10,807 nt of DNA, taken from assembly GCA_946061355.1 (NCBI GenBank), contig CAMGRE010000075.1:1-10807 (forward strand), given 5' to 3'. The translations under genes and the position numbers were made by a program. Within the stretch, counting starts at the first letter, position 1, and every line of letters starts with the position of its first letter. The stretch comes from an uncultured bacterium (GTDB lineage Bacteria > Bacillota > Clostridia > Lachnospirales > Lachnospiraceae). Of the stretch, positions 1-6,050 are shown piece by piece. The notes under the pieces were generated by a model. The model searched no databases. It was not told where the DNA came from and saw only the letters and a list, made by a program, of their open reading frames with translations.

Positions 1-356
1 ACAAGCATTCCGGCCAAAAGAATGAGTGTGATCGCTCTGTGCAGGTGCAGCCATATACGAGGCAATAGCTTTCGGGACATTCCCGTCACAATCAGAGCAA
101 ACAGGCAAAGCAACAAAAAAGAACCGAGTGGCGATGTCTGCAAGGTTTGCTGTTCCGTGATCCGGCAATGCAGACATACGGCAACGGTTGCCGATACGCC
201 AAAGAGAATATGCAGTTTTCGTGACAGCTGCCAGAGCTTATTCAGTATTTTGTTACCGCTTTTCCCGCTTTTTCCCGAAGCCGTGCAAAGGATTCTCAGC
301 GGATAGACAGACATTGCCAGGAGGATCAAGAGGACAGATAACCATGAAATCAGCAT
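1..356 (-). CDS. Partial His-containing membrane protein, possibly ferric-reductase/cytochrome-b-like
   Basis: The minus-strand frame is open from an ATG at 356 to the window edge, giving 118 complete codons with no stop, so the C-terminus is missing. Visible: a hydrophobic N-terminal helix (residues 2-22), a Lys/Ser/Gly-rich loop (25-46), and hydrophobic segments at about 50-63, 78-93 and 105-118. Histidines sit at H49 and H63, at the two ends of one helix and 14 residues apart, and at H104 and H106 at the start of the last helix. Paired His on neighbouring helices is how heme is held in ferric-reductase-like and b-type cytochrome membrane domains; that reading is an inference. The frame stays open upstream to about 503 but has no ATG, GTG or TTG there, so 356 is the first usable start. 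The ribosome site is weak (purine-rich AGAAAAGAAAA). It is divergent from the DUF2935 gene. The reading frame is well supported; the family is not certain. Confidence 0.6.
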   Translation of the reverse strand, partial: MLISWLSVLLILLAMSVYPLRILCTASGKSGKSGNKILNKLWQLSRKLHILFGVSATVAVCLHCRITEQQTLQTSPLGSFLLLCLFALIVTGMSRKLLPRIWLHLHRAITLILLAGML

Positions 357-477
357 AGTGTTTTCTTTTCTGCGTTTTGTTAAAAATGCGTTCCGTTTGA
401 CAATAACGATACAGGCAGTTTCTTTGAAAAAGCTTTGAAGCAGAAAAGTTTTTGATGACAGAGGAGAACTTATTTGA

Positions 478-507
478 CTGACATATGCCGGGCATTTTGC
501 ATATCAT
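478..507 (+). promoter_or_regulatory. Candidate sigma-A promoter for the DUF2935 gene
   Basis: CTGACA (478-483) and TATCAT (502-507) are each one base off the -35 and -10 consensus, separated by 18 bp. They lie 34 bp before the ATG at 541. An overlapping TTGACT at 474-479 would need a 22-bp spacer and is less likely. No other good pair is seen in the divergent spacer. Confidence 0.4.
483..504. repeat. Overlapping inverted repeats between -35 and -10 (possible operator)
   Basis: Two perfect dyads share this short stretch: ATATGC (483-488) with GCATAT (499-504), and nested in it ATGCC (485-489) with GGCAT (491-495) around a central G at 490. They fill the spacer of the candidate promoter before the DUF2935 gene, a usual place for a repressor site. 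No matching second copy was noticed elsewhere in the window. The symmetry is seen directly; a regulatory role is inference. Confidence 0.3.
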
Positions 508-540
508 AGTAAGAGATCATCTGAAAAGGTATGTGGAAAA

Positions 541-1476
541 ATGGAAAATAATGCAATTCTTTCGCTCGAAACACATTTGTTCTTTGCGCGGATCATGAAA
601 GAACATTCATTTTTTCTTGAGGCGGGTTTTGTCTGCGCGGATCGCGCCTGGATAGAGAGGGCGGACTGGTTTAGACGGCAGTTTGAGGAGCTGCTTTCCG
701 ATGTGGTAAGGCTGAGCGGCGGGAGAGTGAGCCGGGCGGTTTTACAGTCCGGAGAGTTGGTAACAGAATTTACCGTTTCCGCGGAGCAACGCACGGAGCA
801 GCTCAGCGGCGTGCCCTTTGACAGCAGCATTACCGAGAGAGAAAAGGCGCTTCGCGCGGGCCGAGATGACGGAGGCAGCAGTACTCTCCGTACGGGCTGC
901 GACAGCGTAGTAGACAATACGTTGACCGTGGCGGTCGATAAGATAAACAGGAGGGCAATCCGGCTGTTGGACGGTCTGATCGACTTCAAGGAAAATATTC
1001 TGGATGAAGTGAAGCGGGGCAGGATTTTTACCTTTAATTATCCGCTTCTGATCGAGCACATCCTCAGAGAGGCGAAGCTTTACCGTGCTACGGTGGCGGA
1101 GCTTATGGGAGGCAGGGTTCTCTCCTGTTATGATTTACGGAAGACGGAGGAGTTCTGGAATCAGATCATGATGGAGCATGCGCTGTTTATCCGGGGACTG
1201 CTCGATCCGTCGGAAAATGAGCTGATACAGACGGCAAATCAATTTGCGTGTGAATATAAGGCGTTACTTGAGCAGGCAAGAAAACAGGATTGCAGAGCAA
1301 TGGGCATGCGGGAGGAATCTCTTGAGGAGACGATCCGTCTGCGCCAGTTTAAGGCAGCGGGAACGGAAGGGATATTAAAACTGGAGATCTCGTCAGTGAT
1401 TCTCCCGCTGCTCGCGGATCATGTGCTGCGGGAGGCGAACCATTATATCCGGCTGTTGGAGACGGACGGGGTGTAA
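541..1476 (+). CDS. DUF2935 family protein (two-repeat helical bundle, possible metal binder)
   Basis: A 311-residue soluble, mostly helical protein without signal peptide or membrane segment. It carries the DUF2935 signature twice. Repeat 1 has IMKEHSFF (residues 18-25; E21, H22) followed by IEHILREAKLY (171-181; E172, H173, E177). Repeat 2 has IMMEHALF (209-216; E212, H213) and a LLDPSE stretch (220-225), followed by ADHVLREANHY (292-302; H294, E298, H301). The regular Glu/His placement on helices suggests a ferritin- or hemerythrin-like metal site; that is inference, and no function is established. The first linker is longer than the second and contains a Gly/Ser/Asp-rich part (about 106-128) that looks inserted; 311 residues is longer than the 260-280 I recall for the family. 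The start ATG at 541 has only a weak AAAAGG upstream (524-529). It stands alone, followed by 156 bp before rarA. Such proteins are common in spore-forming Firmicutes. Confidence 0.82.
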   Translation: MENNAILSLETHLFFARIMKEHSFFLEAGFVCADRAWIERADWFRRQFEELLSDVVRLSGGRVSRAVLQSGELVTEFTVSAEQRTEQLSGVPFDSSITEREKALRAGRDDGGSSTLRTGCDSVVDNTLTVAVDKINRRAIRLLDGLIDFKENILDEVKRGRIFTFNYPLLIEHILREAKLYRATVAELMGGRVLSCYDLRKTEEFWNQIMMEHALFIRGLLDPSENELIQTANQFACEYKALLEQARKQDCRAMGMREESLEETIRLRQFKAAGTEGILKLEISSVILPLLADHVLREANHYIRLLETDGV

Positions 1477-1530
1477 TATGACATACGAGAGGGCAATGAG
1501 CGTGTACGCAGACAGAGGCAGATTATCTGC

Positions 1531-1559
1531 TTGCTTTTCCGCCCGGATTAGAGGATAAT
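1531..1559 (+). promoter_or_regulatory. Candidate promoter for rarA
   Basis: TTGCTT (1531-1536) and GATAAT (1554-1559) are separated by exactly 17 bp, 73 bp before the rarA start. The -10 matches five of six consensus bases, the -35 only the TTG core. It lies in the 156-bp gap after the DUF2935 gene, where no terminator hairpin with a T-run is visible, so read-through from that gene is also possible. Confidence 0.38.
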
Positions 1560-1632
1560 TGGTTTTGTGAATGGAAAGTAAGAGATTCTTGTTAAATTCT
1601 GTCGCTCAACATTACAAAAGGAAGCAGCAACA

Positions 1633-2991
1633 ATGGACTTATTTGAATATATGCGTACAAACAATATGGAAAAGGAATCTCCGCTGGCGGCGCGTCTGCG
1701 CCCGACCACGCTGGAGGAGGTCGTGGGGCAGAAGCATATCATTGGAAAAGATAAACTGCTCTACCGCGCCATCAAGGCAGACAAGATCAGTTCCGTGATC
1801 TTCTACGGGCCGCCCGGAACGGGCAAGACGACTTTGGCGAAGGTGATCGCGCACACGACGAGCGCGGAATTTACCCAGATCAATGCCACGGTGGCGGGCA
1901 AGAAGGATATGGAGGAGGTCGTTGCGAAGGCCAAGGATATCATGGGCATGTATGGCAAGAAGACGATCCTCTTTATCGATGAGATCCATCGCTTCAATAA
2001 GGGACAGCAGGATTATCTGCTGCCGTTTGTGGAGGACGGAACTGTGGTGTTAATAGGTGCGACCACGGAGAATCCTTATTTTGAGGTAAACGGAGCGCTG
2101 ATTTCCAGATCCATCATCTTTGAATTGAAACCACTGGAAAAGGAAGACATTAAGGAACTCATTGTCCGGGCAGTTTATGATAAGGATAAGGGGATGGGCG
2201 CGTATGATGCGGAGATTGATGAGGACGCTCTGGAGTTTCTGGCGGATGCCGCGGGCGGCGATGCGAGACATGCGCTGAATGCGATTGAACTCGGGATCAT
2301 GACGACGGAGCGCAGCATCGACGGCAAGATCCATATCACGCTTGCGACGGCGGCCGAATGCATCCAGAAGCGCGTGATCAAATATGACAAGACAGGGGAT
2401 AATCATTACGATACGATTTCTGCGTTTATCAAGAGTATGCGCGGCTCCGATCCCGATGCGGCGGTGTACTATCTGGCCAAAATGCTGTATGCCGGGGAGA
2501 GTGTGACCTTTGTAGCCAGGAGGATGATGATCTGTGCTTCGGAGGATGTGGGAAATGCGGATCCGAACGCACTGTTGGTTGCCACCAATGCGGCGATGGC
2601 GGTCGAGCGTGTGGGAATGCCGGAGGCGCAGATCATACTGGCGCAGGCAGCAGCCTATATCGCCTGTGCCCCTAAGAGCAATGCGGCAGTGAATGCCATA
2701 TCGGAGGCGATGGATACCGTGAAAGAGACAGGAAATTTGCCGGTGCCGGTACACTTGCAGGATGCGCATTACAAGGGCTCGGCGAAACTGGGACACGGAG
2801 TGGGATATCAGTATGCACATGATTTCCCTAATCATTATGTAAACCAACAATATCTTCCGTATGAATTAAACGGAAAAGAATTTTACAGACCGTCCGGAAA
2901 CGGATATGAAGTGAAGATCAAAGAGCATATGCGAAAGATCAGGCGCGAGGCCGGACAGCCGGAGCGGCGCGCGGACCAGCCGGAACCGTAG
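1633..2991 (+). CDS. rarA: RarA/MgsA AAA+ ATPase, replication-associated recombination protein A
   Basis: A 452-residue clamp-loader-like AAA+ ATPase that acts at stalled replication forks and single-strand gaps in the cytoplasm (known for E. coli RarA/MgsA and B. subtilis YrvN). The motifs are complete: N-terminal RLRPTTLEEVVGQ (21-33), Walker A GPPGTGKTT (59-67), Walker B ILFIDEIHRF (112-121; D116, E117), sensor 1 GATTENP (142-148), an arginine finger in ALISRS (R159) and sensor 2 GGDARHALN (208-216; R212). The C-terminal half has the family-specific tetramerisation region, with DKTGDNHYD (252-260), MRGSDPDAAVYYLA (269-282) and SEDVGNADP (303-311), and ends in a charged tail. Length is normal. 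The ATG at 1633 follows AAAAGGAAG at about nine bases. A longer reading in another frame from 1571 is ignored. The gene faces the DUF4364 operon tail to tail with a 49-bp gap. Confidence 0.97.
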   Translation: MDLFEYMRTNNMEKESPLAARLRPTTLEEVVGQKHIIGKDKLLYRAIKADKISSVIFYGPPGTGKTTLAKVIAHTTSAEFTQINATVAGKKDMEEVVAKAKDIMGMYGKKTILFIDEIHRFNKGQQDYLLPFVEDGTVVLIGATTENPYFEVNGALISRSIIFELKPLEKEDIKELIVRAVYDKDKGMGAYDAEIDEDALEFLADAAGGDARHALNAIELGIMTTERSIDGKIHITLATAAECIQKRVIKYDKTGDNHYDTISAFIKSMRGSDPDAAVYYLAKMLYAGESVTFVARRMMICASEDVGNADPNALLVATNAAMAVERVGMPEAQIILAQAAAYIACAPKSNAAVNAISEAMDTVKETGNLPVPVHLQDAHYKGSAKLGHGVGYQYAHDFPNHYVNQQYLPYELNGKEFYRPSGNGYEVKIKEHMRKIRREAGQPERRADQPEP

Positions 2992-3023
2992 AGACGCACA
3001 GCACGGTCTGATCATAAGACAGG

Positions 3024-3060
3024 AAAAAATGACCGGAGAACTAGAACAGTTCTTCGGTCA
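3024..3060 (-). terminator. Intrinsic terminator of the malic enzyme-rSAM-DUF4364 operon, overlapping the DUF4364 stop
   Basis: On the minus strand a 13-bp stem (3060-3048 with 3042-3030, one G-U pair) closes a 5-nt loop and is followed at once by six T (A at 3024-3029 on the plus strand). The stem begins within the coding sequence: the DUF4364 stop codon (3043-3041) lies in the loop and the start of the second arm, and the last codons form the first arm. For plus-strand rarA transcripts the hairpin also forms, but the nearest T-run lies about 13 bases further on (3074-3079), so it is a poor terminator in that direction. Confidence 0.85.
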
Positions 3061-3556
3061 GATATTTATAGATTTTTTGATTTTTCTTCTGCCAGTTGTC
3101 ACAGATGGCGGAAGCCATCTCTTCCAAAGGGACTGACAAGGTAATGCTGACCAGATCGGATCCCTTCTCTCTGGCGATCAGTTCCGCCTTATAATCCCCG
3201 GTTGTGGATTTGTAGTAGGAGCTTTGGATCGCCACTTCATTTTTCATTTCCAGTTCATTTTCCTTAAAGTATAGCTGAATATCCTCTTTGATCGCTTCGC
3301 TGATGCGGTTTTCAAAGAAATGAAGCGTTTCGCGTCCCTCCTCGGTCAGCACCAGATGGGTCCGGTTGCCGGCGGGCTTGGCGGAGACCAGATGGGCATC
3401 CGTGAGCTCGGAGATTGCCTGCTGCAGATTGAGAAATCCGGTATACTCCCTGCCCAGGATAAAATCTCCGATCTGAGCCGTGGTCAGGGGAAAAGTTACT
3501 TTATTTAACATATAGAGAATGATCAGTTTGTAGATCATCAGGGGATCCTGTGTCAT
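3041..3556 (-). CDS. DUF4364 family protein with winged-helix N-terminus
   Basis: A 171-residue soluble protein matching the DUF4364 family typical of Clostridia. The N-terminal 90 residues read as a winged helix: helix KLIILYMLNKV (10-20), helix-turn-helix LTTAQIGDFIL (24-34) and LQQAISELTDAHLV (44-57), then a wing THLVLTEEGRETLHFFENRI (66-85). The C-terminal half (about 105-145) has alternating polar/hydrophobic residues suggesting strands that could bind a ligand or a partner. A DNA-binding regulatory role is inferred from the fold pattern; targets are unknown. The start at 3556 is set by GAGGA six bases upstream. It is the last gene of a three-gene minus-strand operon, 53 bp after the radical SAM gene. 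It could regulate that operon, but nothing in the sequence proves this. Confidence 0.85.
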   Translation of the reverse strand: MTQDPLMIYKLIILYMLNKVTFPLTTAQIGDFILGREYTGFLNLQQAISELTDAHLVSAKPAGNRTHLVLTEEGRETLHFFENRISEAIKEDIQLYFKENELEMKNEVAIQSSYYKSTTGDYKAELIAREKGSDLVSITLSVPLEEMASAICDNWQKKNQKIYKYLTEELF

Positions 3557-3609
3557 AATGTTTCCTCGTTTTCATGTATTGGTAAAAAACTGTCCGGCCT
3601 CCGGCGCTT

Positions 3610-4629
3610 TCAGTGGCTGTCAAAAAGTTTTCCCTGCCATGCGTTCAATCGTTTCATTTCCCGATGCAGAGTGTTCAGGACATTACGCTTATTGAGACTC
3701 CATGTGGGTGCGATCAGGAGCGATTTCGGGCCGTCGCCCGTAACCCTGTGAATCACAATGTCGGGAGAAAGCCGCTCGATACATCCGATCAGAAGCGCGA
3801 TATAAGCATCCATATCCAGAACATTGAATTTTCCCGCAGCATAATCTGCGGCGAGATCTGTTCCGCGCAGGACATGGAGCAGCTGAAGCTTGACGCCCGA
3901 TACGGGCAGTCTGTTCAGGTGGGCGATCGACTGATAGACCATTTCCGGTGTCTCTCCCGGCAGTCCCAGGATCAGATGGGTGATGACCGGAATCCCCGCG
4001 TCATTCAGACGGCGCACTGCATCATCAAAGCAGGGCAAAGAGTAGCCGCGTCGGATATATGACGCGGTCGCTTCGTGGATCGTCTGCAGTCCCAGTTCCA
4101 TCCAGATAAATTTGTCCGGGAACTCGCGCTTCAATTCTGACAGTAGTGTCATTACTTCGCCCGGCAGGCAGTCCGGCCTGGTCGCGATGGAGATACCGGC
4201 AACCTGCTCACAGATAAGCGCTTCGTGATACAATGCCCGCAGGCGCTCCGGTGGCGCATAGGTGTTGGTGTATGACTGGAAATATGCGATAAACCGCGAG
4301 CCGGTCTTTTTTCCATGAAAAAGTGACAGGCCTGTCTGTAATTGTTCGCCGACAGAGCGGCCGGCGGTGGATACGGCAAAGTCACCGCTGCCGCCGGCAC
4401 TGCAGAAAATGCATCCCCGTGTGTCCAGAGTGCCGTCCCTGTTGGGGCAGGTCATGCCCGCATCCAGGGCGATTTTATATAATTTTTCATGAAAGACGTT
4501 CCGGCAGTAGGCATTGAGCGAATAATACGGCTTGCCGTGCCAGTCATCTGACGTTGCAGGACTTTCTATATCTGTCTGTGAACAATAAGATTTATCATGC
4601 CGGCCATCCGACATAGAAAGATTTTTCAT
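3610..4629 (-). CDS. TIGR01212 family radical SAM protein (YhcC-like)
   Basis: A 339-residue radical S-adenosylmethionine enzyme of the YhcC/TIGR01212 group. The [4Fe-4S] cluster cysteines are in CPNRDGTLDTRGCIFC (C61, C73, C76), the long-spaced Cys pattern seen in this group and in Elp3-like enzymes. Other family landmarks are YFQSYTNTYAP (116-126), ISIATRPDCLP (147-156), MELGLQTIHE (177-186), THLILGLPGET (217-227) and a C-terminal HRVTGDGP (294-301). The family's reaction is not established; a tRNA-modification-type role is only suggested by kinship to Elp3. Its ATG lies two bases after the malic enzyme stop, and no Shine-Dalgarno is seen, so translation is probably coupled. About 35 residues precede the usual family beginning (YYSLNAY, 35-41), and part of that extension resembles a duplicate of it. 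Assignment to the family is firm; function and exact start are not. Confidence 0.93.
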   Translation of the reverse strand: MKNLSMSDGRHDKSYCSQTDIESPATSDDWHGKPYYSLNAYCRNVFHEKLYKIALDAGMTCPNRDGTLDTRGCIFCSAGGSGDFAVSTAGRSVGEQLQTGLSLFHGKKTGSRFIAYFQSYTNTYAPPERLRALYHEALICEQVAGISIATRPDCLPGEVMTLLSELKREFPDKFIWMELGLQTIHEATASYIRRGYSLPCFDDAVRRLNDAGIPVITHLILGLPGETPEMVYQSIAHLNRLPVSGVKLQLLHVLRGTDLAADYAAGKFNVLDMDAYIALLIGCIERLSPDIVIHRVTGDGPKSLLIAPTWSLNKRNVLNTLHREMKRLNAWQGKLFDSH

Positions 4630-4631
4630 AT

Positions 4632-5786
4632 TTATCTGCGGATATTGGATTTTACCGCCTCAGCAACGACCTCGGCAACTTCAGGGAGGAATGCTTCGGG
4701 CATAATGTTGGTGTCGGAGAGTTCTTCATCAGGGACAAGTCCGGCAATCGCATGGGCAGCTGCCAGCTTCATCTCCTCGGTGATCTGGGTTGCCCGGCCT
4801 TCCAGCGCACCCTTAAAGATGCCGGGAAATGCTACTACATTATTTACCTGATTCGGGAAATCGGAACGTCCGGTGCCAACGATCCTTGCTCCTGCCGCTT
4901 TTGCGAGATCAGGCATGATCTCGGGTACGGGATTTGCCATCGCAAACAGGATGGAATCGCGGTTCATGGAGGCTACCATCTCCTGTGTGACGATACCGGG
5001 AGCGGAAACGCCCACGAAAATGTCGGCACCCTTTAGGGCATCGGCGAGAAGTCCTTTTTCCTGATTGGGATTGGTCAGGCCTGCCATACGTTCCTGCATA
5101 TAGTTCATATTGGGAGTGTCCTTTGCCAGGATTCCCGATTTGTCACACATGATCACATTGGTGAAGCCATAGGTCAGCAGCAGCTTCGTGATGGCGATTC
5201 CTGCGCTTCCTGCGCCGTTGACAACTACCTTACAGTCCTCTTTCTTCTTATTTACAACCTTGAGTGAGTTGATGATTCCTGCCAGTACCACAATCGCCGT
5301 GCCGTGCTGGTCATCGTGAAAGACGGGGATATCCAGCATTTCTTTGAGACGTTCCTCGATCTCAAAACAGCGCGGTGCACTGATGTCTTCCAGATTGATG
5401 CCGCCGAATGCGGGAGCGATATTTTTTACCGTCTGTATGATCTCCTCGGTGTCCTGCGTGTCCAGACAGATGGGAACGGCATTGACACCGCCGAATTCCT
5501 TGAACAGCACAGCCTTTCCTTCCATGACGGGCATGGCGGCGTAGGGACCGATGTTGCCGAGCCCGAGTACGGCGCTGCCGTCTGAGACAACGGCTACCGT
5601 GTTTGCCTTGATCGTGTAGGTGTAGGCAGCTTCTTTATCCCCGGCGATCACCTTACACGGTTCCGCCACGCCGGGCGTATATGCCAGAGATAACGCTTCT
5701 CTGGATTTCACGGGAATCTTGGAGACGGTTTCCAGCTTTCCGTTCCATTCTTTATGGAGCTGCAATGCTTTTTCGTTTGTCGTCAT
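4632..5786 (-). CDS. NAD(P)-dependent malic enzyme (short bacterial form)
   Basis: A 384-residue cytoplasmic enzyme for oxidative decarboxylation of malate to pyruvate with reduction of NAD(P), linking C4 acids to pyruvate metabolism. All landmarks are present: catalytic tyrosine in AYTPGVAEP (Y36), catalytic lysine after PVMEG (K91), metal-binding acids in NLEDISAPR (E133, D134) and HDDQHGTA (D158, D159), dinucleotide-binding GAGSAG (191-196), ANPVPE (284-289) and TGRSDFPNQVNN (305-316). Length is normal for the single-module bacterial type without the phosphotransacetylase-like extension. An aspartate at the end of the second strand of the nucleotide fold (D215) could favour NAD, but cofactor use cannot be settled by eye. 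The start at 5786 has GAGGA seven bases upstream and a near-consensus promoter. It is the first gene of the operon with the radical SAM and DUF4364 genes and is divergent from rho. Confidence 0.97.
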   Translation of the reverse strand: MTTNEKALQLHKEWNGKLETVSKIPVKSREALSLAYTPGVAEPCKVIAGDKEAAYTYTIKANTVAVVSDGSAVLGLGNIGPYAAMPVMEGKAVLFKEFGGVNAVPICLDTQDTEEIIQTVKNIAPAFGGINLEDISAPRCFEIEERLKEMLDIPVFHDDQHGTAIVVLAGIINSLKVVNKKKEDCKVVVNGAGSAGIAITKLLLTYGFTNVIMCDKSGILAKDTPNMNYMQERMAGLTNPNQEKGLLADALKGADIFVGVSAPGIVTQEMVASMNRDSILFAMANPVPEIMPDLAKAAGARIVGTGRSDFPNQVNNVVAFPGIFKGALEGRATQITEEMKLAAAHAIAGLVPDEELSDTNIMPEAFLPEVAEVVAEAVKSNIRR

Positions 5787-5817
5787 GTATTTTTCCTCAC
5801 TTATCCGTTTCTTTCTT

Positions 5818-5846
5818 ATTATAGTATAGCTGTTTTGCTTTGTAAA
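5818..5846 (-). promoter_or_regulatory. Sigma-A promoter of the malic enzyme operon
   Basis: Read on the minus strand, TTTACA (5846-5841) and a perfect TATAAT (5823-5818) are spaced by exactly 17 bp. Transcription would begin near 5811, leaving a leader of about 25 nt that contains the GAGGA ribosome site (5798-5794). This is the strongest promoter match in the window. Confidence 0.8.
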
Positions 5847-5912
5847 TCAATGGAAAGTGCAAAGATAGGTTGGATTTTCAATGTATAATTTGGAAAATCT
5901 ATGAAAAATGTC

Positions 5913-5940
5913 TTGCATTCGTCCCGCAGTCATGTATAAT
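5913..5940 (+). promoter_or_regulatory. Candidate sigma-A promoter of rho
   Basis: TTGCAT (5913-5918) and a perfect TATAAT (5935-5940) are separated by 16 bp, about 110 bp before the rho start. The nine bases ATGTATAAT at 5932-5940 also occur at 5881-5889, but that second copy has no -35 partner at a workable distance. Confidence 0.6.
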
Positions 5941-5946
5941 AGTGTA

Positions 5947-6050
5947 AGAATTATCAAAGTATCTAAAATCAATTGTTTCATGTACATTCGTACGATAATC
6001 CCGTTTGGATCGTAAAAAATGAGCAGAGGAAGAATTTGGAGGTTATGTGA
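5947..6050 (+). promoter_or_regulatory. Leader of rho with start-deciding ribosome site
   Basis: About 104 nt lie between the predicted transcription start and the rho ATG. GGAGG (6038-6042), eight bases before the ATG at 6051, fixes the start. A dyad TACGAT (5991-5996) with ATCGTA (6009-6014) could form a modest hairpin. No hairpin followed by a T-run is present, so intrinsic attenuation is not apparent. Many bacteria autoregulate rho by Rho-dependent termination in the leader, which leaves no simple motif; nothing here proves or excludes it. Confidence 0.4.

Noticed and set aside
22..306. Plus-strand reading frame of 94 codons at the left edge
   Set aside because: It is antisense to the hydrophobic minus-strand frame 356-1, which has the composition of a true membrane protein; this one has no ribosome site or recognisable content.
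397..402. Perfect TTGACA -35 box in the first divergent spacer
   Set aside because: No -10-like sequence lies 16-18 bp downstream, so it is not a promoter by itself.
504..989. Minus-strand reading frame of 161 codons within the DUF2935 gene
   Set aside because: Ser/Leu/Arg-rich shadow with no motif; the opposite strand has the clear family signature.
1478..1558. 26-codon frame overlapping the DUF2935 stop codon (TAATATG)
   Set aside because: No recognisable content or good ribosome site, and it runs through the likely rarA promoter.
1571..1798. 75-codon frame starting before rarA in another phase
   Set aside because: It lies mostly within the start of rarA, is rich in Trp and Arg as in out-of-frame readings, and has no family resemblance.
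2050..2850. Minus-strand reading frame of 266 codons inside rarA
   Set aside because: Rich in His, Arg and Ile as expected for the complement of a GC-rich coding frame; rarA on the plus strand is complete and conserved.
3584..3604. CCGG-AGG-CCGG on the minus strand followed by six T, between the radical SAM and DUF4364 genes
   Set aside because: Only a 4-bp stem with a 3-nt loop and a 4-nt gap before the T-run; too weak to call an attenuator.
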